From: Coffea arabica
Lineage: Eukaryota > Streptophyta > Magnoliopsida > Gentianales > Rubiaceae
Length of the DNA stretch: 64,000 nucleotides
Reading direction: 5' to 3'
Assembly (NCBI RefSeq): GCF_036785885.1
Contig: NC_092310.1
Location: forward strand, 9,362,001 to 9,426,000
Positions 21,034 to 31,463 of the stretch are shown piece by piece; the stretch's first letter is position 1; each line of letters begins with the position of its first letter. The position numbers and the translations under genes were made by a program. Below the pieces are notes generated by a model, which made no database searches, was not told the origin of the DNA, and was given only the letters and a program-made list of their open reading frames with translations.

Positions 21034-22012
21034 GGGGAATCCAGATAAGTTCTGTTGATGCAAAAACTGCTTAAATAAGCCGATGGTGGGAGTCATATGC
21101 AGCTAAAGGATTGTAAATGCACAACTACCAAATTGATTATCAAGAATTTGGTTAATTGGCAATCAATGATCTTTCACAAAATTTACCATTCCAGTTTAGT
21201 GATCATCATCCTTGAATTTCTTGTTGAGATTTGAAAAGTCATTAATCCAAGGTTAATGAAGATTTGTTCATGAGAAATTAGTTGGTTATCAATAATAGTA
21301 TCAATAAAAGCAAACAAACCTGTGGTATTGGAATCAAAATTCTTTATCACCACAACAGAACAACGCGTACATCCAATAATCATGACTGGAAAAAAAAAAC
21401 CCAAATACTTGAGAAACTAAACAAATTTGTACTTACTTAGGGCTGATATGTTGACTTGGGACAAAATTTGTTTTCTCTGATTCAGTCCTGTAGTTCCCAA
21501 GGAACGTGTATATATGGCGACTACAATCCTGCAGTTTCTGCAGAGTTTGGAATTTTAAATTTTTAAACATTAATCTCTTTTGTTTCGAACACAACGGTGA
21601 GAAAAAAAAAAAAGGAACTCTGGATATTGATGGAATCATGTGTAACGAAGTCCAATAATTTGTCATTTTGTGTCTCTATAATATTAGCATACATAGACAT
21701 ATTTTAAATAAAAGGCATTTCTTAAGAAGAGTTGATATCGAGGTGCTAAACCTTTGCGTCCACGTAAGATCTTGGCAATTTTCATGATTCTTAAAATTAT
21801 GTAGCTTGAATATTTTTGCTACGTTTTACATATCTTGTTCCTAACGTGGCATTGTCAAGCAATGCACTTGATTGCATTTAACTTCGTCAAGAAAGCTAAT
21901 AAAATTTACAAAATTTTCATCACATAAGCTACGCTAGTCACTACTCTTATTTTTTAAACTGATTTCTATAAAAGAGAAGGAGGTTTAGCACCTCTTTGTA
22001 ACAAAAACCTCA
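21034..22012. other. upstream flank of the interrupted SABATH copy
   Basis: The first 80 bp, read on the minus strand, match the region before the 28171 copy, including TATTTAAG and GGATTCC, so promoter sequence of the ancestral gene is probably preserved. From about 21180 to 21670 there are minus-strand open frames of 73 and 77 codons with no recognised domain. Nothing else was seen. Confidence 0.45.
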
Positions 22013-22020
22013 ATTAGGGT

Positions 22021-22677
22021 CAGTGGTGGGGCCACATGCAAGCAAATTTGGTTAATTGACGCCACTTAATTTTGGAAAATTAGTTTTTAGGTTTAGGTAA
22101 TTTAGAAAATTTTGAAGTTGCATCTTATATGACCCCACTAAATTTTATCAAATTCTCTTTTCTATCTACATTAACCACAAGCAATTGAAATTTCATAATT
22201 CTTATCATCACAATAATTTTGAATTTATTTCAAGTTATTTATGGAAGTTAGTTCAAGAATAAATTCATCCAAAGTTTCCAAAAATAAGGGGTGGAATTTT
22301 TTGAGTGGAGTGAGAAAACCAATTTTTCAAACTTCAAAATTTCTAAAATCAAGAACTTTTTAAGTGGATGGTAAATTTTTTATTTATAATACGAAATTAA
22401 ATTATTATGATTTTTATTTATAACACGGTAAATATAAATTTCTTAAAAAAAATTCGTAGAAGATCAAGTTGATGGTGATTCACAAATCATTTTTAAAAAA
22501 ATCAAGAGATTCATTTAGTTACATTGAAAAAGATGCATTTAAAAAATTGCCAATGAATTGATTTTGCAGCATTTAAAAAAAATGAGTACTTGTATGGTAC
22601 AATTTTAACTTGTATGTAACGTTAATAGTTTTCTAAAATTTGACCCCATTTAATGTGAGGTCTTAGCTCCGCCCCTG
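22021..22677. mobile_element. hAT-type non-autonomous transposon
   Basis: Termini are CAGTGGTGGGGC and GCTCCGCCCCTG (imperfect inverted repeats of the CAGGGGCGGAGC type). They are flanked by an exact 8-bp duplication ATTAGGGT at 22013-22020 and 22678-22685. The 8-bp duplication places it in the hAT superfamily. The interior is AT-rich and non-coding. Confidence 0.88.
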
Positions 22678-22696
22678 ATTAGGGTACAGTAATTTA

Positions 22697-22989
22697 GGCT
22701 TTGTTTGATAACCCAGTTTAGTACTTAAAGTTAAGGGATTCAGATCTTAATATATTCAAACCGTTTGATAACCAAAAATTAAATATCTAAATTAATTAAA
22801 TAGTACTAAATATTCTAGGCAAAACCTGCTCCCAAAATTAAGTGATAAATTATTCACTTATCATAAATGTGATATACATTCAAATGTATTAGATTTAATA
22901 CTTAATAATTTAATAACTTAATGAATTCAGATTTTAGATTTCATATTTCAAATTTCAGTTTTCAAACTTTAGTTTTATTAAAGGCACCC
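22697..22989. mobile_element. probable Tourist-like (PIF/Harbinger) MITE
   Basis: Ends GGCTTTGTTTGATAAC and TTATTAAAGGCACCC form an imperfect inverted repeat, flanked on both sides by TTA (22694-22696 and 22990-22992), the PIF/Harbinger target site. It lies only 12 bp right of the hAT duplication. Confidence 0.55.
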
Positions 22990-23152
22990 TTAGTCATGGT
23001 GAACTAAAAAATTCCTGATTGAACTAAAATCCAAAAACAATAATTGCTCCCGTCTAGCTGTCGATGACTAAATGTGGACATGTCTCTCTGTGTGCATATA
23101 TAAACAAGGCTAAAGTCCAAAGAATAGGCGATGGTAGCTTTCAAGTTTCAAT

Positions 23153-24192
23153 CAATGTTTTGAAAATCGGACCGGTCGGTTCGACCGGTTGAACCGCGAA
23201 TCGGCCATGGCACCGGTCCGGTTCTATGCTCTGGTTGACTTTGCCAGAGACCCTGTCAAACTTGATAAAAATCGGAAAAACTGGTGAACCGCGTTGAACC
23301 GGATTGAACCGGTTTTTGAGTTTTTTTTTTTTTTTTTTTAACTTTTTGCAAAATGCTTCTATCAAGATTCAAACTCAAAACCTTTGTAATAGAAGACCAA
23401 TGTAGTAACCATTGCACCATCACATCGTATTTGTTTTTTTTGATAACTTATTTATATAAAACAAACATCTATATTTTAGTTTTCCATTTTTCTTACAAAA
23501 TCTCATCCTCTCATGACTCTTTCTTTTTAATCTTCAACTCTTTCTTTTCTCTCTCATCTTTTCTTTTGTCACACCATTTTTAATCAAACCTCATTAGTTT
23601 TAATTTATTGATGTTTTCTTCTATCTTTTAATTTTGTTTTTGCCCATTAAATTGGAAAAAGTTAAAAAAGAATTATTTTTCTTTAACCCAAATTATTTAA
23701 TGCCACAACCACTCACTTTTATCTCATTTTTTGTTTCTTATCAAGTTTGCATTTCTATTTTCAATTCTCTTAACTTCTTCGAACTTCAAACTTTCTTTTT
23801 TAAATTACAATCTTTAAAACTCAAAGACGTAAATTAAAATTTAAATTCACAATATCAAATTCTCATAGACGTGAATTTGTATAATTTCAAAATATTGTGA
23901 TATTTTTGGGTTGGATTTAAGATTTTTTTGGTAGATATAATTGAAATTGAGATGAAATTTATTTGTTTTAACTTAATTTATTTTTGAAAATCCAAATTAT
24001 TCAAAAATAGTGAACTTTTCATCATATAAAGTTTTAAATTAGTCCATTGCATGTCTTATTTTGTGCATATATATATTTATATAAATTATTTTTAAAAACA
24101 TTCATTGAACCGAGGTTGAACCGGTCCGACCGATTGAACCTCGACTCTTTCACTTCACCGGTTCAATTAACGGTCCAGGTTTTAAAACATTG
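23153..24192. mobile_element. hAT-like element with GGTTCAACCGG-rich ends, copy 1
   Basis: Termini CAATGTTTTGAAAA and TTTTAAAACATTG are inverted, flanked by GTTTCAAT (23145-23152) and GTTTCAAC (24193-24200), a 7/8 match. Both subterminal regions are rich in ACCGGTT/GGTTGAACCGG motifs. A related copy lies at 37643-38401 with a conserved internal block around an AATATTGTG(A/G)TATTTTTGGG stretch. Superfamily is inferred from the 8-bp duplication. Confidence 0.8.
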
Positions 24193-24200
24193 GTTTCAAC

Positions 24201-25684
24201 CACTCAAAATTTCTCATTGAACTAAAATCTACAACAACAAAAAAAAAAATATATCGGTCCCCTCTTGCAGATTCAAATAACAAACTTTTCCATCTATCTA
24301 TCCAAAATTGGATTCTAACTCCACTCTCTATTGTATTGAGACCAAATTCAACAGTTCATTACTTAATTAACTCCCAAAAATTCGTTTGAGGCCCTAATAT
24401 AAACATCACAAAATAGTGTATTTTAAACCTCTTGACAATAGTAAGAGCGAATTGTCTTAAATTTGGATGATGGAAAAATTATGGCAAAATTAAAAAGAGT
24501 AATAAAAAGCAAATTAAATCACAAAAATAGCAATCATGTTCGAAACTTCCTAGTGAAACATTACCGGAAAAGATTATTGTTTTCTGATAAAAGGTAGAGA
24601 AGCAAACCAGCTGTACAGAAGTCGTAAAAGAAAACAGCTAAGTTTAACAAATAATACAATAGGATACGCGACCAAGAATTATAAATAACTATTTTATATC
24701 ACATACGTTACATCGAAAAAAAATATACGGACATTGGAACCCAAACTCACAAACTCACATCGAAAAAACTATACACATACTTCTCACAACTCACAAACTC
24801 AAACTATTGGAACACGGATATTGTTCATTTTTTACTGCTAACGTCATCCATATCAAGTGCAAATTTTGGATCGGACTCCTGATTCAGTTTATTTGGGAAT
24901 CGTTGCAATTCAAGCCTGATCAGTTCCTATTAATTAAAGGCGCTCCCTCCACTCTGAACCCAGCCCTTATCTTTGCTCTTTCTACTTTCAACCTTCTCTC
25001 CGCCGGTATTCCTCCATAGAATGGAGATCTTGGCCTCAAGTCAAGATCTTCCTTCCTCTTTCTCTATTTTTGTTTTAGGTTTAATAAAATCTTTCTTAAA
25101 ATATTCTAATGAGAGTTTTGTCTCTTCTAATATTTTACTACTGAGAGTTTTCATATCTCACAGGTTATTCTAGTAGGAATTTTGTTTAGTTTTTTTTTTA
25201 TTTTTCTCTTAGATCTAAGAATTTTTTTCAAATCTATATATTAGATATGGATTTCTTGAATCTTTTTGTCCGATCTCAACATTGGTTTTGAATTTGAACC
25301 AATTTGGTAGAAGATCTAAGGGAATAGATGGGTGTAGACATTTATGGAGCAGCTCTGTAATTGATTAGATATGATAATTTGTGATTCACAGTGTAATCTT
25401 TTATATTTTATAACTTTAATAAATTTAGTGATTTTTTATATCACATATATTTGTGATATGTTCTATGTATTTTCTACCATTTGTGCAGTTTTATTTATCA
25501 AACAAATCGTGTTGGATGATTTTTAGCTAGTTTATTAATAATATTGGCTTATTTTTTTTATTAGAAAAGTTCCTATTAATTAATGAACAACCGCCTTACT
25601 GAGAAAAAAATAGGTACCTTACAAGCAAATGGTTCGGTTGCTTTTCTTTTCCCTTTTTTGTTAGAGTGCATGTGAATGTATTTT
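24201..25684. other. intergenic, nothing recognised
   Basis: AT-rich sequence without a convincing ORF. The frame at 24807-25173 has no recognised family. No repeat structure with target duplications was found. Confidence 0.45.
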
Positions 25685-25819
25685 GTTTGGACACTGAATT
25701 ATTTGTCAAAATTTACATCATTAACTAAAATTGTTTGGACATATTTTAACACATTATTTGTCAAAATTGTTATAGTATTTTTTTTAAAAAAATTATTCCA
25801 AATAATCTACTATCCAAAC
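25685..25819. mobile_element. short fold-back MITE, copy 1
   Basis: Terminal inverted sequence GTTTGGACACTGAATTATTTG pairs with CAAATAATCTACTATCCAAAC at the other end. A relative lies at 56930-57075. The interior is AT-rich; the target duplication is not clear. Confidence 0.6.
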
Positions 25820-26208
25820 TTACTTCTTTGAGTTGATGAATGTGATCACATAATCCAATTTTATAAATAAAAAATGATTTGTTAGTAAAAATAAAAATAT
25901 TATTAGTTAATAAAACTAAAATTATTTATACCTAAAATGTAACATATATTATTAACTAACAAATAGCTTAATATTTGACAGGCATATAGAAAATAGAAAT
26001 GTATAGAACAGTAAACTCGACGCCTACAATTTTTGTGTTTCTTACTACAGTGTAAGTACTTCGGAGTGGGAATGAGTTTTCCTTAGACTTTTCCAAATTT
26101 ACGTTATTAAAAAGTTAATTTTAATATTATTAAGTCATATATGTCTAAATCAATTATTTATAGAATGTCTTCTTATTTAGTAGCATAGTAGTAAATCAAC
26201 TCTAAGTA

Positions 26209-26290
26209 GGGGAGGGATGGGTTGGGTGGTACGAAGGGAGGGAGTGTAAGTGAGAGGTCTCGGGTTTGAGTCCTCCCATTTACACTAAAA
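26209..26290 (+). mobile_element. short tRNA-like SINE
   Basis: An 82-bp unit containing an A-box-like TGGGTTGGGTGG and a B box GGGTTTGAGTCC, ending in an A run. It is flanked by 16-bp direct repeats AAATCAACTCTAAGTA (26193-26208) and AAATCAACTTTAAGTA (26291-26306), one mismatch. Only the tRNA-like head is present, so it is either a very short SINE or a 5' fragment. Confidence 0.72.
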
Positions 26291-26443
26291 AAATCAACTT
26301 TAAGTAATAATAATAAACTAAAGAAAATGGATAGGTGCATATTTAATAATTGGTCCCCGCATCATCTTTTATGTTATTAGGTTCACACTCCCTGCCCTGC
26401 ACAAACAAATTACTTTCTTATATTAACAAAATGATTTCTCCAA

Positions 26444-26563
26444 CTCTCTCTGTCCTAATTATTTTGTCCTGTTTTGAGAATCTAACATTTTAAAAATAGT
26501 GATTTGTATTGTGATGTTTGTGTTTCTTTTTTCAATTTTACTTTCACAAATTCAAATTTGAAA
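26444..26563. mobile_element. truncated Stowaway MITE, same family as 46940-47190
   Basis: Starts CTCTCTCTGTCC and continues TTTTGAGAATC, AAAATAGTGATTTG, TGTGATGTTTGTG. This matches the reverse complement of the right half of the Stowaway element at 46940-47190. The other terminus is missing; a 12-bp direct repeat (GCAGTGTTATT) just to the right may mark a deletion or further insertion. Confidence 0.65.
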
Positions 26564-28170
26564 GCAGTGTTATTGGACTAACTGGACTAACCCCCTCTCT
26601 ATTGTCGAAGGGGCAGTGTTATTTTAAAATATAAGGAAGGGGCAAAGTGCCTATTTATTGAATTGAGAAAAGTAAAGTATAATTGAGAGTAAATTTTAGA
26701 ACCGTTTAATGCTTTTAACATTAAAATTAATTTAAAACTTATTTTCAAAAATCAACACCGCTCATAATATATTTTATTCTTTGTGTTAATTAGAAAGAGA
26801 ATTTTGTATGAAAGTTATCAAGTTTTATCATTTGATTGATCAGTACAAATTTTGTCACGATTTTGACCCATTTTTACGATTCAAATGTTTTGTGTAAATT
26901 AAATTTCAAAATATTTTAAAAAATATCATCTCTTAGTATGTTGATTTAAAAATCAAAACAAAAGCAATGACACAATTGCATAAATCAATAATATTATCTA
27001 AATTTAAATATAAATCAATTAGAGAAACCAATAGAGAAAAATTTAATGGAGAGGATCCTAACACATTGCTGTTATGTACTTCCTCCGTCCCAATGGAAGG
27101 GACGCTATTCAAAATTTTAGGTTGTGTTTAGATTGCAATTTTCTGGAGTTCCTATAAAAAATGTATTGTAACGATTTGATATATGTGAAGTAAAAAAGTG
27201 ATTGGGAAATATTTTCATGAAAAACGTATAGATTTTTTGGGTAAAAAATCCATTTCCAAACAAGGCCTTAACTTTTTAAGCAAAGTAGAAGCAAATTTGT
27301 ATTTGAGCTGTTTGTACCCTCTTTGCCCCCGTTCCTTTTTTTATTTTCTTTTTTTGTTCAGCAACGATAACATTTCTATATTCTAATTTAAGGGGATGAG
27401 AGTCTAAAGAAATTATGTATAAGAGACTAGTAAATATAAGAACTTATTAAATTAAAGAGGTATTCTGACACCTCCGTTAAATTTTTTTCATTATAGAAAG
27501 AGTTTGAATATCTGACTTATAATACAAGGAGGGACTTTAATCTCTTTTTGATAGGTACTGTGATTTGGCTCGGCGGTTCTCTTTGCCCCATTGATAAGTG
27601 AAAAAATTCGTAGAATCACGAAAGAAGATGCCGTTGGTCTCCCGACATTTTAAATCCATTTTATGCACCGTAAGAACCACGCACCAAAGTTGACCACATA
27701 TATTTGTGGTGCCGTCACACACCAATTCTTTCTTCCAAATACATTTTTTCACGGGTCCAATAATTCTTTTATCAATACCTTTATTCTTACAAATCAACAG
27801 CTTTTACCTTTGGTAAAAACTATCTACTACAGTTGGATCCGAATTTTTTTTAGTATAAAGTGTCATTAAACTCCTTTTAACTCCTTTAAGTCTTTTAGAT
27901 CATGTCGTCTTATTTAACATGTTTTAAGAAGTTGAGTGACTCTTTTTGACAAAAGAAAATATATTTTATTTTAAGGAGTTGAATGACTCGTTTTGACCAA
28001 AAAAATTTTTAAAAAAAGTTTGATCGCCAAATAGTATCATTTTAAATAGTTTAGTCACCGTTTTTCAACCAAAATGGAGGCCTTCACGTGGAAAATCAAC
28101 CCTTGCATCAACGAAGGTTTATTTAAGTTGTTATGGCATCAACGAAATTTGTCTGGAATCTGGATTCCAC
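26564..28170. other. intergenic with one MITE; upstream of the SABATH pseudogene
   Basis: AT-rich, no recognised ORF. It holds the Tourist-like MITE at 27120-27267 and, at about 28095-28170, sequence homologous to the flank of the other SABATH copy (TTTATTTAAG, GCATCAACGAAA, GGATTCC). That is presumably the remnant of its promoter and 5' UTR. Confidence 0.45.
27120..27267. mobile_element. Tourist-like MITE
   Basis: Ends GGTTGTGTTTAGATTG and CCATTTCCAAACAAGGCC are imperfect inverted repeats, flanked by TTA at 27117-27119 and 27268-27270. The compact size (148 bp) and TTA duplication fit PIF/Harbinger MITEs. Confidence 0.6.
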
Positions 28171-29618
28171 ATGGAGAACGGAAATCATGCAAGTCTTGCA
28201 TGCAAAACACTTGTGGAGAGCAGTAAATATATGGTGAATAATGGAAATCACTACAAGAAAACTAAAGGAAAGCCTGAATCACACCCCATGGCTAGTGGAA
28301 ATGATTCTAAGAGCTATGCTCAAACCTCCAGCTATCAGAGATTCTCACAAAATATTTTTCATTTTTTAATAAAAAAAAAGGTGGAAATGGTTCTAAGAGC
28401 TAAGCCTGAAACATTTTTTTTTTCATTTTTCATTTTTCATTTTCACAAAACCATTCCATTACGCACCACTCAATTGACATTGTGCATGTGAATTTTTGTG
28501 TCACACTTCCTATAGAAAGGGGTGATTGAAGCTGCAAAATGTGAAATTGTACAAGCAATTAAGGAGAAGCTGGAAAACGACTGGCCAAAGACATTTGTGA
28601 TTGCTGATTATGGATGTTCCACTGGACCCAATGCATTCCTTGCAGTACAGAACATTGTTGAAGCAGTGGAGCTAAAGAACAAATCTCTGCAACAGAGCCC
28701 ACCTCTCGAGTTCCATGTTTTCTTCAATGATCTTGTAGACAATGATTTCAATACTCTCTTCAATGCCCTTCCTTCACCCCGAAGATAATTTGCTGCAGCT
28801 GTACCTGGCTCCTTCTACAAGCGTTTATTCCCTAAAGCTAGCCTTCATTTGGCTAATTCTTCTTATGCACGCCATTGGTTTCAAGGTTCCAGAAGAAGTT
28901 GGAGATCATAATTCATTGGCATGGAACAAAAGCAAGACATATTGTTCGGGCACAAACAAAGAAGTCACGGAGGCATATTTTGCTCAGTTCCGGAAAGATC
29001 TCAACAGGTTTCTGAATGCTAGAGCAGAAGAACTTGTCATAGGCGGCCTTTTGGTGATTTAATTACCCGGTGTTCCGAGCAGCACCCTTCCTTTTAATAC
29101 CGGTGCAGGCTTCCTCCAAGAGCTGTTAGGATCATGTCTTTTTGAGATGGCCAACTTGGTAGGATCTGACAATTTCCATCTTCATTTTAATTTGATCTGT
29201 AATGCAACTATTGGGGTCACACTCATCAGTTCAAATGATTTCTTCTGGATTTGTGGCAGCTTGTTTATGTATGCTGCAGGGATTTAAGAGTCTAGAAAAA
29301 GTGTATTCATTCAACTTGCCAATGTACTTTCCATCAATTGAAGAATTAGACCTGGTTATAAAAGGGAATGGTCAATTTAAAGCAGAAAGAATAAAGATAT
29401 TGGATCACCCAATGCAGCACTTGCCTTTTGATGCAAAAATGACTTGCTTGCAGACCAGATCTGTCTTTGAGGGCTTCATCAAAGACCATTTCGAAATAGA
29501 CATTGTCGATCAACTGTTCGATCTATTTGCTAAGAAACTTGAAGAAAGTTGCTTAATCTTTGATCAGGAAATTCGCAAAGATACTGACCTATTTGTTCTG
29601 CTCAAACGCGTCTGTTGA
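28171..29618 (+). pseudogene. SABATH family methyltransferase pseudogene
   Basis: SABATH enzymes transfer a methyl group from SAM to carboxyl groups or ring nitrogens of small metabolites. Exon 1 starts ATG at 28171 and reaches S-Y-A-Q-T-S-S-Y-Q near 28338. After an intron-like gap, G-V-I-E-A-A-K (28518) leads to the SAM motif I-A-D-Y-G-C-S-T-G-P-N-A. Then come [25 protein letters not shown] and the C-terminal F-V-L-L-K-R. Breaks: TAA at 28786-28788, a frameshift near 28880, a TAA at about 29059-29061, and an apparent intron (about 29163-29280) before the last exon, which ends at 29618. The expected splice donor after exon 1 is not clear. Substrate cannot be assigned. Confidence 0.88.
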
Positions 29619-30764
29619 AGGATTGTTGTTTGGTTGATTTACTATCTAAACTGATATGCACTTATTTTTGTCTCATAAAGTATCACCAAAGTTATGGTGA
29701 CATTTCTTTTCTCTCAACTGTTGATTGTCTACATACTTGATCATATTCATGATATTCAACTCTCACGTAGAGCTGAGATTTTCTCAAGTCAACTTTCTTT
29801 GCTGGATTTGGGTTCTCATTCTACTTGGCCATTATGCTTTGATCTAAAAGCCTAGATTATAGTTTTCTCAAATAAATGGCTCCTCGAGTCAAGTTTTCAG
29901 GAAAACCTACTCGTCAGCTGATGTTTTGGCTTCTTTACAATCTCATCCTCAACAGTGAACGACAGCTATTCTTATATATCCTTGAGGGACTTACCATGAG
30001 ACATTCGGGCGAAAGTTGCTTTAGATTGTGTAGGTATGTCTAGTTCAAATTGATTCGTGCAAGTCTTAATCCGTCGGTGTAAACACATGCAGTTTTGATA
30101 TAATGGTGAACTTTACACCAAAATAGTTATATGAGTTGATAATTCAAATTTGTACTCAAGTTATAGGAATTTATATCAGAAGTTATATAAGAATTACATC
30201 AACCAGTTTGAACGAGTCAGAATTCAACTTGTCAGGCATGTTTCCCTTAGTTATCTGACTGCACTAATCTTTGTGAAGTATAGACTATAAATTGCATCTT
30301 CTTGACCGTTAGACAATGATTTATGCTGTTTTATGCTCCGGAAATTTACTTGCTCCTTTTCTTCTCAGTCTTCATAAACAGAGTTACTAATAATGTATTT
30401 GGTAACGTTTTTTTATTTCTCTTTTTTGCTATCAGAATTTGGTCAAAGTCATCCAAGACAGTATGCTCAAAACTAAACGAAACATTTCATCAAAAGTTGA
30501 TTAGTTGTAGCTTGTCCTGAATTTCCATTTTGAATTTGCTACGGGAAATATTATTTGCACTCCATTTTTTATTATTTATACTCTCACTGTTTTTTTTTAT
30601 CATATAATCTAGTAAATGAAAATTATATAATTAAAATGATAATGAAAATGTGATTAACAAAAATAGGAGTGTAAATAACATTTTCCTTTTCTAAATATTT
30701 CTAGACAACGCTCCAAACTGACTGTCCTTCTCAAGATCTTTCCTAGAACCTTGTGTTGACAGAA
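29619..30764. other. 3' flank of the SABATH pseudogene, nothing recognised
   Basis: AT-rich, with no ORF of recognised family and no terminal repeats found. The next element starts with its duplication at 30765. Confidence 0.45.
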
Positions 30765-30769
30765 GTAAT

Positions 30770-31463
30770 TGTTGGTTCTAGACCAAAATAAATCATATAA
30801 GTAACAATAATTTCTCTAATGAAATTTAACAAAAATTCATACCTCAATATTGCATTAAAAATGCAAATAATTGTACCATAAAAATGTTGATTTGGCATGG
30901 GTTGAGGCGCGGACTAGATCGCTCTCTTTAAGACGATTCGTGCCCCTACGGAGTATCCTCCGGTGTAGTAGGTCTCAGCACGTCGCCTCCAGGATACAAC
31001 AGCCCAACCTTTTGCACACCGTAGTCTACTCCAATCTACACTATTGGAGCAAAACAGAAACCTCACACTAACACTATTCTTTTGCCCTATAAACTCTTAT
31101 AGTAGTGGAGGAAAAATAGAAGGTAGTATAGAGATAGCAAAGTATGTATTTGGTTTGGTTGATAAATGCCTTATATATAGACTAAGAAATTAGGAATATT
31201 AGAATTCCAACATTAATAGAAATTAACACCTCATATTTCAGTTACAAATTGAAAAGTCTAAATTCATTGTATAACGGTAAAAAATTACTAAATGAATTCA
31301 TAAAACCTAATCATTACATAAGTTACAAATGTAAGACATAAATCCCATAAGTTACACATTTAAATGTTTCAATTTGTAACTAAAAATTTATTTAAAGAAT
31401 TTGTAATTTATTTAATTTGAATTCAAAATAAATATGTGATATTTTTTATTAAAATATCCAACA
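30770..31463 (-). repeat. 3' LTR of the non-coding copia element
   Basis: 694 bp, TGTTGG to CCAACA. On the minus strand a TATATAAGG box (about 31171-31180) is the likely promoter. The short open frame within it is repeated in the other LTR and is not a gene. Confidence 0.85.

Noticed and set aside
21183..21666. Minus-strand frames that could be exons of a host gene
   Set aside because: No recognisable domain, low-complexity parts, and no consistent splice signals.
27077..27110. CCTCCGTCCCAATGG as the start of a further Stowaway element
   Set aside because: No matching opposite terminus (GGGACGGAGG) was found downstream within 500 bp, and no TA duplication could be paired; only the Tourist-like MITE inside is supported.
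28171..29618. Naming the SABATH gene as caffeine, salicylate or jasmonate methyltransferase
   Set aside because: Substrate-determining residues cannot be assigned safely from a broken sequence, and the family is promiscuous.
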